40,398 nucleotides of DNA from Flavobacteriales bacterium 32-34-25 (GCA_002280815.1 NCET01000020.1:1-40398), one strand, 5' to 3'. Positions 24,549 to 34,788 are shown, counted from the stretch's first letter. Made by a program: numbers and translations. Notes: generated by a model from the sequence alone, not told the origin.

Positions 24549-25733
24549 ATGCAACACGATACTCATATTCAAAATTTATTAAAAAAGTTCATTCTGAATC
24601 AATGCTCTCAAGAGGAAGTTGATCAAGTTGTACAGTATATTCAAGGCTTAACGGATTCAAGCGGACTACCAACCGTAGAAGAAGTGCTGGCAATTTTAGA
24701 TGAAAAACCAGTGATGAATGAGCTTGATGCCATTCGTATTAAGGAGAAAATACTAGCGATTCCTCAAAAAAGGGAAAGTGTATTCTTGATGAGGAAATCC
24801 TATTATATGAAATATGCAGCTGCCGCTGTTTTTGTTGGCGTTTTAGCTTCGGCCTATTTTTTTAAGAATGATATTTTCAACAAGCCAGTTCAAGCTACTC
24901 CAGCAATTGTAAAACAAGATGTAAAAACTCATGAGCCAGGCACTAATAAGGCGATACTTACCCTTGCAAATGGTTCGCAAGTAGCTTTAGTAAATGGATC
25001 TTCATTGAAAACTCAAAATGCCAAAAGCAATGGTGAGGAAATCATTTATGATGCTAAAGAAAAAAATACTGCTGAAGTAGCCTATAATTATTTGACAATT
25101 CCTCGAGGAGGTAAATTCTTTATTAAGCTGTCCGATGGTACTCAGGTGTGGTTGAATTCTGAAACTAAATTAAAATTTCCAGTAGCTTTTATTGAAGGAC
25201 AAACCAGACGAGTAGAATTAGTTTATGGAGAGGCTTATTTTGATGTGTCACCAAGTACAAAGCATAAAGGAGCGCATTTCAAAGTCTTGAATAATAGACA
25301 AGAAGTAGATGTTATTGGTACCGAATTTAATATCAAAGCTTATAAAGATGAGGTTAACATTTATACAACCTTAGTCGAGGGTAAGGTTGATGTAAATATT
25401 GAAAATAAAAAGCAACGACTAACACCCAATCAACAATTCAATCTAAATACCAAGACCAGCAATTCATTTGTGAAAAATGTAGACGTTTTTAACGAAATAT
25501 CATGGAAAGAGGGTGTCTTTAGTTTTGAAAATATAACACTTAAAGACATGATGAAAGTACTGTCACGCTGGTATGATGTTGATTTTGTATTCAAAAATAA
25601 AGCAATTGAAAATGAGATTTTTGATGGGGTTTTAAGAAAAAACCAAAGCCTGGATGAAATTTTGAGAAGTATTAAAAATTTTAAAATTATAAAAAACTAT
25701 GAAGTAAAAGATAAAGAAGTGATTCTGCAATAA
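24549..25733 (+). CDS. FecR-type anti-sigma factor
   Basis: 394 residues. A cytoplasmic N-terminal segment (about 1-80) binds the sigma factor, followed by one membrane helix (about 86-104, YMKYAAAAVFVGVLASAYFF). The periplasmic FecR domain spans about 183-280 (TIPRGGKFFIKLSDGTQVWLNSETKLKFPVAF, then VIGTEFNIKAY and VEGKVDV). A C-terminal DUF4974-like segment spans about 320-392 (SFENITLKDMMKVLSRWYDVDFVFKN), which senses the STN domain of the receptor. It forms the classical trans-envelope switch with the sigma factor and the SusC-type receptor, which has an STN domain. Confidence 0.95.
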   Translation: MQHDTHIQNLLKKFILNQCSQEEVDQVVQYIQGLTDSSGLPTVEEVLAILDEKPVMNELDAIRIKEKILAIPQKRESVFLMRKSYYMKYAAAAVFVGVLASAYFFKNDIFNKPVQATPAIVKQDVKTHEPGTNKAILTLANGSQVALVNGSSLKTQNAKSNGEEIIYDAKEKNTAEVAYNYLTIPRGGKFFIKLSDGTQVWLNSETKLKFPVAFIEGQTRRVELVYGEAYFDVSPSTKHKGAHFKVLNNRQEVDVIGTEFNIKAYKDEVNIYTTLVEGKVDVNIENKKQRLTPNQQFNLNTKTSNSFVKNVDVFNEISWKEGVFSFENITLKDMMKVLSRWYDVDFVFKNKAIENEIFDGVLRKNQSLDEILRSIKNFKIIKNYEVKDKEVILQ

Positions 25734-25833
25734 AAAACTGGGAAGGAAGTATAGCATTTTCAGTAAGGCTTACTTCATTCCAATTAATTTACTATTAACC
25801 TATTGTGTAACCAACCAACCAATTCTAAAAATT

Positions 25834-28800
25834 ATGAAAATTAAAGTACTTAATGTCTTTGTTCCCGTTAGAGAAAGGCTAATTAAAACTGTTATGAGAG
25901 CATTTGTTTTTTTATGGTGTACAAATGTTTTTTGTCTCAATGTAGGCAGCACATTTGCGCAAGCGAATGTAACTATTGATAAAAATCAATCGGCAACGAT
26001 TTATCAGGTGTTTAAAATTATAAAACAGCAGACTGATTTGAATTTTGTTTACCCTAGAAAAGTTTTTAAAGACATTCCAGATGTTGAACTAAAAAAAGGT
26101 ACAATTACAGTATCTAAATTATTAGGACAATGTCTTTCAAGTAATAATCTCGATTTTGAGTTAACAGCAGATAAAACCATCTTGATTAAAGAAAAGACTG
26201 TAATAGTACGTAAAGAAGTGCAGCAGAAAGCAATAAGTGGAAAAATTACTGACGCTTCTGGACAGCCTATTCCAGGGGTGAATATTGTTGAAAAAGGAAC
26301 AACAAATGGAGTCCAAAGTGACTTTGATGGTAATTTTTCATTAAAATTAAAAAGCGAAAAAGCAATCTTGGTAGTTTCTTATATTGGTTTTAAAACCAAA
26401 GAAATTTCAGTTGACGGACAAACTACACTTTCGATTAAATTAGAAGAAGACTCCGCTAAGTTAGAAGAAGTGGTTGTTGTAGGTTACGGCTCAGTTAAGA
26501 AAAAGGACTTGACAGGATCAGTGGTTTCTATTGGTTCAGATAAATTAGAAGGCAGGTCGAATTCTAATGTACTTCAATCGCTTGCAGGACAGGCAACGGG
26601 TGTGCAAATTACACAATCTCAAGGTGCTCCAGGTCTTGCGCCTACAGTAAAAGTGCGTGGTGCTTCTTCGATAAATGCTGGTACTACTCCGCTTTATGTT
26701 ATTGATGGAATCCCGCTGGAAGATAGTTCGACAAATTCAACCGATACAGGAATTACTACAGGGAGTAATTTAAGTTTTAACCGAAATCCACTTAATTTCA
26801 TTAACCCTAACGATATTGAATCGATTGATATATTGAAAGATGCATCTTCGGCAGCTATTTATGGTTCCAGAGGAGCAAATGGGGTTGTTATCATTACCAC
26901 ATTTCCAATTATCGGCTTCGGGAGGTAATGAGAAGACACAATTTATGGTGTCATTGGGTTATTTGGATTCAGAAGGTGTTGTTGACAGAAATACTTACGA
27001 GCGAATTAATTTAAGATCTAACATTAAGCATAAGTTTAATGATAAAGTTCGAATGGGAGTAAACATCGGTCTCAGCCGTGCTAATGAAGCTCCTTACGGT
27101 ACAGGTGGAAAAAGTGACGTGGTGAGTTTAGCTTTGCAAAGTGACCCATTTTTTCCGCTTTATGTTGAAACCGGAAGTTTAGGTTTTAAAGATCCTGCTT
27201 CAATTTGGAATACATTTTCTAAATATGGTTTCCAGCTTTGGCATCCTTATTCATTAACAAGGGAAGCAACTGCTAAAAAAGTAACTAATATATCTACTGT
27301 TACTTCGTACCTAGAATGGGATGTTATTAAAGATTTAACTTTAAAAACTTCTGCGAGTTCTAATATTGAGAATACAGTTCATAATTTCTATTGGAATGCG
27401 GGACAAAACTGGGGTTACTCTGGATGGGTGCCAGCGCAAGCTGATTTCAAAACCTTGCAATCTAACAATTGGATTTCAGAAACTACATTGAACTACAATA
27501 AGACATTTAATGAGAATCACAATTTAAGTGTATTGGCGGGTTATTCTGCTCAGGAACAACGTACCGATTTGAGTAGTATGACAGCTGGTAATTTTCCAAA
27601 TGATTTAGTACATACTTTGAATGCAGGTGTTGTGAATGCAGGTAATACTTTTTCAGAGGATTGGTCATTAGTTTCCTATTTAGCTCGTGCTAATTATTCT
27701 TATAAAGGAAAATATCTGGCATCTGCAGCCATTAGAGCTGATGGATCTTCTCGTTTTGGAGCCAATAACAGATGGGGATATTTTCCATCAGGATCACTTG
27801 CTTGGCGTATCTCTGAAGAAGGATTCCTAAAGGATGTTTCTTGGATAAGCAACATAAAAGTTAGATTGAGTTATGGAGCAACTGGTAACAATTCGATTCC
27901 AAACTACGGATCGATTGGAGTTTTAGGTTACAGTCCTTATGTGAGTTCTGGTACTGTGAACCAGGGAATTTATACCTCAAACTTTGCGGATAAAAATTTG
28001 AAATGGGAAAAAACGGGTCAAACTAACTTTGGGGTTGATTTCAGTGTTTTTAATGGACGTGTGAAATTTACAGGTGATATCTATTATTCAAAAACAAAAG
28101 ACTTGTTACTTAATGTACCTATCCCAATTCTTTCTGGATTCTCTTCTACTTTGACGAATATTGGAGAATTAGAAAACAGAGGATTTGAACTTAATCTGAG
28201 TACACAAAATATCGACAATGAATTCAAGTGGAGCACTGACTTTAACATTTTTGCCAATAGAAATAAAGTGGTAAAACTAGGTGTAAACGATGCTCCAATA
28301 GATATTAATGTTAGTAGTATGACTTCTCGCACAGCGGTAGGAAAACCAATAGGTATGTATTACGGTTATGTTGTTGATGGAGTGATTATGTCACAAGCAG
28401 AATTAAGCGAATATCCTGTATGGCCAGGCAGCGAAGCGGGTGATCCTAAGGTAAGGGATGTTAATAAAGATGGAAAAATTGATTCTAATGACCGTACCTA
28501 TTTAGGGAATTACCAACCTAATTTCCAATGGGGATTGACCAATAATTTTTCTTACTCAGGATTTGAACTTTCTGTTTTGTTGCGTGGTTCACAAGGAGGA
28601 GAGATTCTTAACCATAATGCTAGATATTTAAAATCAGGTGTAGGTGGAGGAAACCGTAACATGTATGCTGTTGTAAATAATTATTGGAAATCGGAGGCTG
28701 AACCTGGAAATGGAAAGATTCCTAAACCTCGTATGTTGCCAACAACTGTTCACGATTTTGGATCAAGTTATTGGGTTGAAGATGGTTCATTTGTTAGAAT

Positions 28801-29026
28801 ACAAAACATTCGTATGGGCTATAATTTACCAAAGAAATTAGTTGAAAAAATGAAGCTAAGTAACATAAAACTATATGTGAATTTAGAAAACGTACATGTG
28901 TTCTCTGATTATTTAGGGTATGATCCAGAAGGTAGTACATATCAATCAGGTGTATTGGTAGGTTTTGATTACGGAGCTTATCCAAATCCTTTTACAGCTA
29001 CTGCTGGATTAAATATTAGTTTTTAA
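25834..29026 (+). pseudogene. SusC/RagA-type TonB receptor with STN domain, internally deleted and frameshifted
   Basis: The 5' part (25834 to about 26900) encodes a long signal peptide ending TFAQA, an STN domain (about 47-117), a carboxypeptidase-like beta-sandwich (ISGKITDASGQPIPGVNIVEKG) and the plug (EEVVVVGYGSVKKKDLTGSV through DASSAAIYGSRGANGVVIITT). It then reads FPIIGFGR and stops at 26928. The 3' part (from about 26901) continues the barrel in the +1 frame, with LSASGGNEKTQFMVSLGYLDSEGVV to the C-terminal Phe of TAGLNISF. Between them, the roughly 100 residues expected from the family (plug exit and first barrel strands) are missing. A net deletion of 2 mod 3 explains it. Receptor function is very unlikely as drawn. 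Confidence 0.9.
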
Positions 29027-29057
29027 AATATAGACCAATCATTTAAAACTTAAGAAA

Positions 29058-30464
29058 ATGAAAAAAATATATATCATACTTTTTTGCAACTTATTCCTGT
29101 TGGGATGTAGTTCCGATTTTTTAGATAAAGCACCAATTTCAAATGCTAATGAAGCAGAATTCTATAAATCTCAAAAAGATCTTGAAACAGGAATGTGGTC
29201 TGCTTATAATTCACTTTATTCCTTGTACGGTCCCGAAAGTTTGCCATCGTTTTATGGCGAATTAATGTCTGATAACGCCTATAGTGATAATGCTGCCGGA
29301 AGAATTCAAGACTACGAAAGTTTTGAATTGCATACCATGTCTATCGATAATGAGTTGGTTTTCAATTTTTGGAATAATTATTATAAGGCAATCTATAATG
29401 TAAATAATATTATTGTTAGTGCAGAAAGATTGGATTTTGCTAGTAGAGATGTCTTAATTGGTGAAGCCAAGTTTTTACGAGCTTTGTATTATTTTGATAT
29501 GGTTCGCGCCTGGGGCGATGTGCCATTAGTTGTAACTCCATTGAGTATTGCTGATGCTTATGCCAAAGGACGCACGCCAAAAGAGCAAGTTTATGCTCAA
29601 ATTGTTGACGATCTTGAATTTGCGGCAGCTAAATTACCAGTAAAAACAAGTCAGCGTTTTGTGGGTGCTGCCAGCCAGGAAGCGGCGAATACTTTATTGG
29701 GTAAGGTGTATCTAACTATGGGCAAGAAACCAGAAGCTACTGAAGCTTTGTTGAAAGTGTATGGCAAGTTCAGTTTGGTTCCTTATGCTGATTTATGGGA
29801 TTTAAATAAGAAAAATGGAGCCTCTTCTATTTTTGAAATTCAATACAAAGGTGGTGTATCCAGTCCGTATAGTTTGTATTGGGCTATGTTTTCACCAGTT
29901 GATAATCGCGTGGTTACAGCCTGGGGTGGAGGATTTAATCAAATTACTGAAGATTTGTGGAACGCCTATGAAACTGGGGATCCAAGGAGAGCTATCTCAA
30001 TTCAAAATGGCTACACAACTCCTAGCGGATCATTTGTAAACGTGAAATTCCCCATTAAGTGGAAAGATGCAGCTGCTCCTGTTGCCGGTTTAAGAGAAGC
30101 TTCAAATAATAACTTTATCGTTCTTCGTTATGCAGATGTTCTTTTAATGTTGACCGAAGCAACTTCGGATTCAAAATACTTGAACGAAGTTCGTGCCCGT
30201 GTTAACTTACCGCTTTATGGAAGTGTAGGTTATCCAGCTCAGTACAACACGGTAGCTCTTGCTTTGGAGCATGAAGCCCAGGTAGAATTTGCCTGTGAAT
30301 TCCACCGTTGGTTTGATTTAATAAGAACAGGAAGAGCAATTTCAGTAATTGAAAATAGTAGTAAGAACATCACTCTTACTGAAGACGAATTATTATTGCC
30401 TATTCCGTTTTTAGTAATTAACCAAAATCCGGATGTGATTTCTCAAAATGAGGCTTACAAATAA
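29058..30464 (+). CDS. SusD/RagB-family surface glycan-binding lipoprotein
   Basis: 468 residues. The lipoprotein signal MKKIYIILFCNLFLLGC has Cys17, followed by SSD, an acidic export signal of the Bacteroidetes kind, so it is probably surface-exposed. The SusD TPR-like region has FWNNYYKAIYNVNNIIVSAERLD, GEAKFLRALYYFDMVRAWGDVPLV and LGKVYLTMGK. The C-terminal SusD signature LRYADVLLMLTEA and LEHEAQVEFACEFHRWFDLIRTG is complete. It would pair with the SusC receptor to import an oligosaccharide. The partner gene is broken here while this one is intact. The ligand is unknown. Confidence 0.96.
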   Translation: MKKIYIILFCNLFLLGCSSDFLDKAPISNANEAEFYKSQKDLETGMWSAYNSLYSLYGPESLPSFYGELMSDNAYSDNAAGRIQDYESFELHTMSIDNELVFNFWNNYYKAIYNVNNIIVSAERLDFASRDVLIGEAKFLRALYYFDMVRAWGDVPLVVTPLSIADAYAKGRTPKEQVYAQIVDDLEFAAAKLPVKTSQRFVGAASQEAANTLLGKVYLTMGKKPEATEALLKVYGKFSLVPYADLWDLNKKNGASSIFEIQYKGGVSSPYSLYWAMFSPVDNRVVTAWGGGFNQITEDLWNAYETGDPRRAISIQNGYTTPSGSFVNVKFPIKWKDAAAPVAGLREASNNNFIVLRYADVLLMLTEATSDSKYLNEVRARVNLPLYGSVGYPAQYNTVALALEHEAQVEFACEFHRWFDLIRTGRAISVIENSSKNITLTEDELLLPIPFLVINQNPDVISQNEAYK

Positions 30465-30504
30465 AAAATTAGTGGTTAGTTAGTGTGTTAGTTTGGTTAA
30501 GTTG

Positions 30505-30554
30505 GAAAGACCGCTTGCTTGTCGAATAGACTAGTGAGCGGTCTTTCTTTTTTT
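30505..30554 (+). terminator. Terminator of the ECF-SusCD operon
   Basis: Stem AAAGACCGCT (30506-30515) / AGCGGTCTTT (30537-30546) with a long loop, followed by a T run, 41 nt after the SusD stop. Confidence 0.85.
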
Positions 30555-30633
30555 GAAGTTTTATCTTGTAAATCATTGTTGTCCGATAAAAAAACATAAA
30601 TAAAAATTTGAAGCCAATATATGGCAGATAGGG

Positions 30634-30780
30634 ACAGGTCGCTCCTCTGGAGCTTATTTTTGACGATTTTATTTTTCTACAAACATAGTGTCCCTATGGG
30701 ACTAAAACAGCTCCGTTAGGAGCAAAATGTTTGTAGAGAAAAGTGATTTATGTTAAACAAGTTCCAGAGGAGCGACCTGT
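30634..30780. repeat. Cloverleaf-like palindromic element
   Basis: 147 bp in four nested parts. Outer arms ACAGGTCGCTCCTCTGGA (30634-30651) and the perfect complement at 30763-30780 (18 bp). Middle arms TCTACAAACAT (30676-30686) / ATGTTTGTAGA (30727-30737). Two inner hairpins: GTCCC-TAT-GGGAC (30690-30702) and GCTCC-GTTA-GGAGC (30710-30723). It lies in the 356-bp gene-free gap after susD. No ORF is inside it. It has the layout of a mobile REP-type palindrome. Confidence 0.8.
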
Positions 30781-30820
30781 TTATTGTTTTTTAGATTTTT
30801 ACTAAATGGGATTAGTTTTT

Positions 30821-31183
30821 TCAACTGGAATAATTCTTAAACATATAAATCCATAATAATCTTGATAACCTAATGTTCAATGGGGACAATGCGACTATTA
30901 CAGCCATAATAATGGGGATAATTCTTAAGTCGAAAGTTTCTTGAAAAAAGAAACTGCATATAACATAAGTTGCAATTCCCTGTGCCACTGTTAATCCATA
31001 ATTGACATACATAGCACCAAAAAAATAACCAGGTTCTTTTTTGAATTTATAATGACAATGCGAACAATATTCATTCATTTTAGGAAAACTGAATTTAAAA
31101 AAAATGCTATTTTCTTTAAAAATTTTCCCTTGATGACAATGTGGACAATCATTTTTCAGAATATGGATAAGTGTATTTGACAT
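30821..31183 (-). CDS. DUF983 membrane protein
   Basis: About 120 residues from the ATG at 31183 (MSNTLIHILKNDCPHCHQGKIF); the longer frame would start at a TTG six codons upstream. Two zinc-ribbon-like pairs, CPHC and YCSHCHYKF, come first, then GYFFGAMYVNYGLTVAQGIATYVICSFF and IIPIIMAVIVALSPLNIRLSRLLWIYM, which give two membrane helices. DUF983 is common in Bacteroidetes and is of unknown function. It is divergent from the AraC gene. Its -7 box lies only 15 nt before the ATG, so the leader would be very short. Confidence 0.9.
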   Translation of the reverse strand: MSNTLIHILKNDCPHCHQGKIFKENSIFFKFSFPKMNEYCSHCHYKFKKEPGYFFGAMYVNYGLTVAQGIATYVICSFFFQETFDLRIIPIIMAVIVALSPLNIRLSRLLWIYMFKNYSS

Positions 31184-31198
31184 GATTTCTATTTTTTT

Positions 31199-31206
31199 CA
31201 AAGGTA
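31199..31206 (-). promoter_or_regulatory. -7 promoter box of the DUF983 gene
   Basis: TACCTTTG on the minus strand, matching TAnnTTTG, 15 nt before the ATG. No TTG box is seen. Confidence 0.55.
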
Positions 31207-31272
31207 TTTATTATCAATCTGCTAGTTATTTTCTATATTCGCTTATTATAGGACAAAAAAGACATTCTTAAG

Positions 31273-32139
31273 GTGAAAAAATATCCCATTTATAGTATAG
31301 AACAGTTTAATTGCAATTCGGTAACCAGCGATTTGTATATTAACACGTTTAAAAATCACTTAATTAGTCATAGTTTTATAGAAAAACCGCATCGTCATAA
31401 TTTTTATTTGTTGGTTTTTTTTACCAATGGTTCAGGAATCCATGAAGTCGATTTTGACCGTTTTGAGATTCGACCGGGAAGTGTTTTTGTTTTGCAGCCA
31501 GGGCAAATGCATCATTGGGTTTTATCTGAAGATATTGAAGGTTTTATTGTTTTTTATACAGCCGAAATGTACAATTTGTACTTTGGTAAAAAGACTATCG
31601 AAGATTATCCGTTTTATTTTTCGGTACAAAATAGTCCTGAAATTATATTGGAAGAAGCCGAAATAAAATCCATTTTACCTTATTTCGAAAATTTGATTGC
31701 CGAAATGCAAACCAATAAAGTATTGAAGCGCGATAAAATCATGAACCTGTTGGATAGTATTCACATTGAACTGGCTCGTAAGTATAACGAAATTTACATT
31801 CATGAAGCCCATTCGTATAATGTAAAAATTAAAAGTTTGGAGCAACTTTTAGAAAAGAAATTCAAAGAAGAAAAGTCGGCGGCATTTTATGCTTCGGCAT
31901 TGAATATTAGTTTGAAACACTTGAACCGGATTTGCAATGAAATCCTAAAAAAAACAACCACCGAAGTAATTGTAGATCGGGTGATGCTCGAAGCCAAACG
32001 AATGTTGCTCGATAAAAACTGGACAGTCAATGAAATTGCAATCGAGTTGGGCTATGAAGATTACTCTTATTTTACGCGTTTGTTTAAAAAACATACCGCA
32101 ATGACACCAACAAATTTTCGATTATTGAAAAAAGACTAG
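31273..32139 (+). CDS. AraC-family transcriptional regulator
   Basis: 288 residues from a GTG start (MKKYPIYSIEQFNCNSV). The N-terminal half is a cupin-like sensing domain, with KPHRHNFYLLVFFTNGSGIHEVDF and FEIRPGSVFVLQPGQMHHW. The C-terminal half has two helix-turn-helix motifs (YASALNISLKHLNRICNEILKK and VNEIAIELGYEDYSYFTRLFKKHTAMTPTNFR). The cupin resembles sugar- or metabolite-sensing AraC regulators; the ligand is unknown. It is divergent from the DUF983 gene, and its targets are not evident nearby. Confidence 0.9.
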   Translation: MKKYPIYSIEQFNCNSVTSDLYINTFKNHLISHSFIEKPHRHNFYLLVFFTNGSGIHEVDFDRFEIRPGSVFVLQPGQMHHWVLSEDIEGFIVFYTAEMYNLYFGKKTIEDYPFYFSVQNSPEIILEEAEIKSILPYFENLIAEMQTNKVLKRDKIMNLLDSIHIELARKYNEIYIHEAHSYNVKIKSLEQLLEKKFKEEKSAAFYASALNISLKHLNRICNEILKKTTTEVIVDRVMLEAKRMLLDKNWTVNEIAIELGYEDYSYFTRLFKKHTAMTPTNFRLLKKD

Positions 32140-32197
32140 GAATTATTTCTTTTGTGAAATGGTTTTTTAAACCGCAAATTGCACAAATTTCCTCAAA

Positions 32198-33358
32198 TTA
32201 ATTTACAGTCACTAACGCTGCAGCTTTTATAGCATTTTCTACTACTTCTTCAATTGGAGTTTCCAAAGTATCGTTTGTTAAAGCCACACCCATTCTTCGG
32301 TAAGGTCTTGAGGATGGTTTTCCAAAGATTCTAAAATCGGTTTTGGGTAATGCAGCAATTTTTTCAATTCCGCTATAAGTTGGATTCGCACTATTTTCCG
32401 AAGCTAAAATTACAGCACTTGCTCCCGTTTTTTCTAAGGTGATTTCGAAAATAGGCAAGCTTAAAATCGCTCTAAGATGCAATTCGAATTCATTAAAATT
32501 TTGTGTTCCAGCCAAAGTCACCATTCCGGTATCATGTGGGCGAGGTGATAATTCGGAGAAATAAACGCCATCATCGGCTAAGAAAAATTCAACGCCAAAA
32601 AGTCCTGCGCCACCTAAGGCTTCGGTCACTTTTTCGGCCATGTCTTGCGCTTCGTATAAATCCTTATCAGAAATTCGGGCGGGTTGCCAGCTTTCCTGAT
32701 AATCGCCACGTTCCTGACGGTGCCCGATTGGCGCACAGAATAAAGTGCAATTATTGTTTTGTGTTACGGTCAATAATGTAATCTCCGAATTGAATTTTAC
32801 AAAAGCTTCTACAATAACTTCCACCACATCGCCACGCGAACCCGCAACAGCATATTCCCAGGCTTTTTCGATATCAGCTTCGGTTTTTATTGTGGATTGT
32901 CCTTTTCCTGACGAAGACATTAATGGTTTTACCACGCAAGGGATTCCAACTTCGAGAACGCCTTTTCGCAGTTCCTCGGCAGTTGTGGCATAACGGTATT
33001 CAGCAGTTTTTAATCCTAATTCTTTAGAAGCTAAGTCACGAATGGCTTTGCGATTCATCGTAAAGTTGGCCGCCTTTGCCGATGGAACTACGGTAATTCC
33101 TTGTTTTTCGTAATCGTAAAAACGTTCGGTTCTAATGGCTTCTATTTCAGGAACGATGAAATCGGGATTGTGTTTGGCTACAATTTTATCCAAAGCGTCG
33201 CCATCAAGCATATTAATCACTTCAAAATCGTGAGCGACTTGCATAGCAGGAGCATTTTCATAACTGTCAACCGCAATTACGGTTTGCCCGATGCGTTGCG
33301 CAGCGATTACAAATTCTTTACCAAGTTCGCCTGAGCCGAGAAGAAGGATTTTTGCCAT
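32198..33358 (-). CDS. purT: Formate-dependent phosphoribosylglycinamide formyltransferase
   Basis: 386 residues from the ATG at 33358 ([25 protein letters not shown]); the frame extends to 33397, but those residues are not family-like. This ATP-grasp enzyme makes formyl-GAR from GAR, formate and ATP in purine synthesis, as an alternative to PurN. Motifs are [10 protein letters not shown], the ATP-grasp segment [47 protein letters not shown] (metal and ATP ligands), and [18 protein letters not shown]. coli PurT is 392 residues. It stands alone, convergent with the AraC gene. Confidence 0.96.
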   Translation of the reverse strand: MAKILLLGSGELGKEFVIAAQRIGQTVIAVDSYENAPAMQVAHDFEVINMLDGDALDKIVAKHNPDFIVPEIEAIRTERFYDYEKQGITVVPSAKAANFTMNRKAIRDLASKELGLKTAEYRYATTAEELRKGVLEVGIPCVVKPLMSSSGKGQSTIKTEADIEKAWEYAVAGSRGDVVEVIVEAFVKFNSEITLLTVTQNNNCTLFCAPIGHRQERGDYQESWQPARISDKDLYEAQDMAEKVTEALGGAGLFGVEFFLADDGVYFSELSPRPHDTGMVTLAGTQNFNEFELHLRAILSLPIFEITLEKTGASAVILASENSANPTYSGIEKIAALPKTDFRIFGKPSSRPYRRMGVALTNDTLETPIEEVVENAIKAAALVTVN

Positions 33359-33515
33359 TTTATATTTTATTGCGAGGAACGAATAATTCGAAAACAAAAA
33401 TAGTTTAAAATTTGGAGTGTTACTACTTCAAATCTTAAACTATTTATATGAGAAAAGAATTGTTTTATAATTTTATTTCGGTCATTTTTTTATGAATAAC
33501 TTATTCAGCCCCACC

Positions 33516-34247
33516 TTAATATCCTCTCCACCAATACGCCCAGAAATTACCGTTATATTTTTCACGTATTTTAGCGTTTTCTTTCCAACTAAATAAAAGA
33601 AGTATAGTTATAACAACCATAATCAATAAAATTCCGATAGTTACATATATCGCAATTTTAAATATAGAATCATTCTCTTGATTTACAACTATATTGTCTA
33701 TTCGAACAACTTCTAGATCTTTTTGGCGAATTGCTACATCGATATCAAAACTTTTTATAGGCTTTTTTGAATAAGCTTCATATATTATATTAACTCCTTC
33801 ATTAATATTTAATAAGGAGATTTCTACTTCATTTTTAAAATTAGATATTTTTCTAAAATTAAAATCTAGTTGGCCGATTTCTTTTGGATAACTTTCAAAT
33901 TTTGGATTTGGTAAAATGATAATACTAGAATCCTTACTTGAAATTTTACATTTTAAGTTTTCCAGGCCTACATTTCCAATATTTGAAAGGGAAATAAATT
34001 TGTGATAATAGCCCTTTACTTCAGCAGTATCATTTTTAAGAGAGTACTTAATATCAATTGCATTATCAATAGCTTTAGCAAAATTAATTTCATTATTTCC
34101 GCCTTTTACATTCAGCGCAATCTTTTTTATTTTTTCTTCTTTTTGAAATTCTTGTATACCAATAGTGACTACTGCTGTAATTCCTGCAGTAAGTAAAATT
34201 AAAAGGACATATTTTAAAGAAAAAGATGGTTTTATTTCAGTACTCAT
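33516..34247 (-). CDS. Hypothetical membrane protein with N- and C-terminal helices
   Basis: 243 residues. I do not recognise a family. It has one membrane helix near the start (about 12-30, YVLLILLTAGITAVVTIGI) and another near the end (about 195-218, IAIYVTIGILLIMVVITILLLFSW), with roughly 165 residues between that would lie on one side of the membrane. The middle part resembles a beta-rich exported domain (SLSNIGNVGLENLKCKISSKDSSIIILP). It ends in a short basic/aromatic tail, REKYNGNFWAYWWRGY. It is the most downstream of three same-strand orphan genes, and an imperfect inverted repeat of about 100 bp separates it from the second. Composition is AT-rich. Confidence 0.75.
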   Translation of the reverse strand: MSTEIKPSFSLKYVLLILLTAGITAVVTIGIQEFQKEEKIKKIALNVKGGNNEINFAKAIDNAIDIKYSLKNDTAEVKGYYHKFISLSNIGNVGLENLKCKISSKDSSIIILPNPKFESYPKEIGQLDFNFRKISNFKNEVEISLLNINEGVNIIYEAYSKKPIKSFDIDVAIRQKDLEVVRIDNIVVNQENDSIFKIAIYVTIGILLIMVVITILLLFSWKENAKIREKYNGNFWAYWWRGY

Positions 34248-34293
34248 TTTTTTTAAGTGTTCGGGATATTAAATTACAAATAACGTCTTGGTA

Positions 34294-34396
34294 CTACAGC
34301 GGGTTTGGGACTAAATTAAGCCCTATTTTCGGATTTATAAAACATTCCAAATACAAGACCAACTTCAAATAAGCCTAAAACCCAAATTGCTTGTAG
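34294..34396. repeat. Imperfect inverted repeat between orphan genes (attC-like layout)
   Basis: CTACAGCGGGTTTGGG (34294-34309) is mirrored by CCCAAATTGCTTGTAG (34381-34396) with one bulge and two to three mismatches; the arms extend through GGGCTTA/GCCTAA-like pieces. The middle (about 70 bp) could fold as a long hairpin. It has the layout of recombination sites of gene cassettes, but the conserved core is not a good match. No integrase is nearby. Confidence 0.4.
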
Positions 34397-34416
34397 CGTG
34401 TGTTAGCAGCAGGATT

Positions 34417-34788
34417 TTATTCGTCATCTGATAAGTAGCTATCAAAAAATGAATCAATTCCAGATGTTTTGTATCTGACTGTTTCGTATAAATCCGGAAT
34501 TGATCTGTCAGCTGGTAATGTATAGATTGAATTTCCTATTGCATCTATAAATTCTAGTCTATAGTTTTCTACCCAATCAAAAATATCTTCATCATAGTAG
34601 TGCTTTTCTTTGAATTTAAAAAGTCTAATAATCTTATCAACAACATTTGTAGTATAGACAAAATCAATAATAGTCTCAGAACCAATAAGAGACTTTACCG
34701 GAAAAGTATTTTTTTGCCACTCTATTTTATTTTCTTTAGTTTCTCTATTTAACTTAGATACGAATCTAACATAATCCCTTGTATTCAT
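34417..34788 (-). CDS. Hypothetical soluble protein in the orphan cassette
   Basis: 123 residues, ATG at 34788. No family recognised. No signal peptide or membrane helix. It is acidic at the end (FFDSYLSDDE), with a central WQKNTFPVKSLIGSETIIDFVYTT and a FDWVENYRLEFIDAIGNSIYTLPAD segment. The start overlaps the upstream gene's stop by ATGA, so it is translationally coupled to the membrane gene before it. That coupling makes a two-component unit plausible. Function unknown. Confidence 0.78.
   Translation of the reverse strand: MNTRDYVRFVSKLNRETKENKIEWQKNTFPVKSLIGSETIIDFVYTTNVVDKIIRLFKFKEKHYYDEDIFDWVENYRLEFIDAIGNSIYTLPADRSIPDLYETVRYKTSGIDSFFDSYLSDDE

Noticed and set aside
26880-26930. Programmed frameshift joining the two SusC halves.
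   Set aside because: No slippery site is seen, and family comparison shows missing residues, which a frameshift alone cannot explain.
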